Shown: positions 6,907 through 6,993 of the stretch, in pieces | Layout of the letters: each line of letters begins with the position of its first letter | Position numbering within the stretch: the first letter of the stretch is position 1 | Assembly: GCA_003164255.1 (NCBI GenBank) | Contig: PLST01000081.1 | Coordinates: 1-6,993, forward strand | Direction of reading: 5' to 3' | Source of the DNA: Acidobacteriaceae bacterium | GTDB taxonomy: Bacteria; Acidobacteriota; Terriglobia; Terriglobales; Acidobacteriaceae | DNA: 6,993 nt | Made by a program: the position numbers and the translations under genes | The notes under the pieces: model-generated | What the model saw: only the letters and a program-made list of their open reading frames with translations | Database searches by the model: none | What the model was told of the DNA's origin: nothing

Positions 6907-6993
6907 CCTTCCCCAAGAATGGGGCCATGTGTCCATCGATCATAACGACGATCCGCGCTGCATGTTTTCGGCATAGATCTGGTGCAGACAAGA
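6907..6993. other. Window end, no assignable gene
   Basis: Right after the GTPase stop codon a small inverted repeat, CCCCA/TGGGG (6911-6915 with 6920-6924, loop AGAA), could form a 5-bp stem. It has no following T-run, so it is a poor intrinsic terminator. On the minus strand two frames are open from base 6993 leftwards, one to 6837 and one to 6824, both running under the end of the GTPase gene; neither gives a product I recognise. Confidence 0.4.

Noticed and set aside
1..6993. CRISPR array, tRNA, rRNA, insertion sequence ends or long repeats
   Set aside because: Read through on both strands by eye; no repeat-spacer pattern, no tRNA-like fold, no transposase motif and no long terminal inverted repeats were seen.

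Overview
The window looks like bacterial chromosome with mid-50s GC by eye. All recognisable genes lie on the + strand: a plant-glycoside-degrading glycosidase, a second Tat-exported glycosidase and a metal-type GTPase, with a decayed permease fragment between the two enzymes. Protein style and content (large GH78 and GH116 enzymes, a Tat-exported GH116, an APC permease start of a type I associate with Acidobacteriota) suggest a soil or plant-associated acidobacterium. Planctomycetota or Verrucomicrobiota remain possible. No 16S rRNA or other taxonomic marker is present, so this is inference.

Layout. 1-2658 is the 3' part of a GH78 alpha-L-rhamnosidase gene; the reading frame is already open at base 1, so the true start lies upstream. 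2659-2989 is a 331-bp gap without an intact gene. It holds a good ribosome binding site followed by about 60 codons that read as the N-terminus of an APC-family permease, interrupted by an in-frame TGA and then cut off. This is followed by a 22-bp near-palindrome centred on TAAACGCGTTTA that resembles a LacI-family operator. 2990-5782 encodes a 930-residue GH116 (beta-glucosidase/glucosylceramidase-type) enzyme with a twin-arginine signal. 5779-6906 encodes a COG0523 (CobW/P47K) P-loop GTPase whose ATG overlaps the GH116 stop codon as ATGA. The last 87 bases hold no gene I can name.

How the parts may work together. GH78 would remove terminal alpha-L-rhamnose and GH116 could then remove a newly exposed beta-linked sugar, as needed for rhamnosyl-glucosides such as rutinosides or saponins. 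The GH116 and GTPase genes are very likely one translationally coupled transcript. Tat substrates fold in the cytoplasm before export, and some COG0523 proteins are metal-insertion GTPases. The pairing therefore suggests, without proving, that the GH116 enzyme receives a metal in the cytoplasm before export. A Cys/His cluster close to its predicted nucleophile is a candidate site. This coupling is the most unusual thing in the window.
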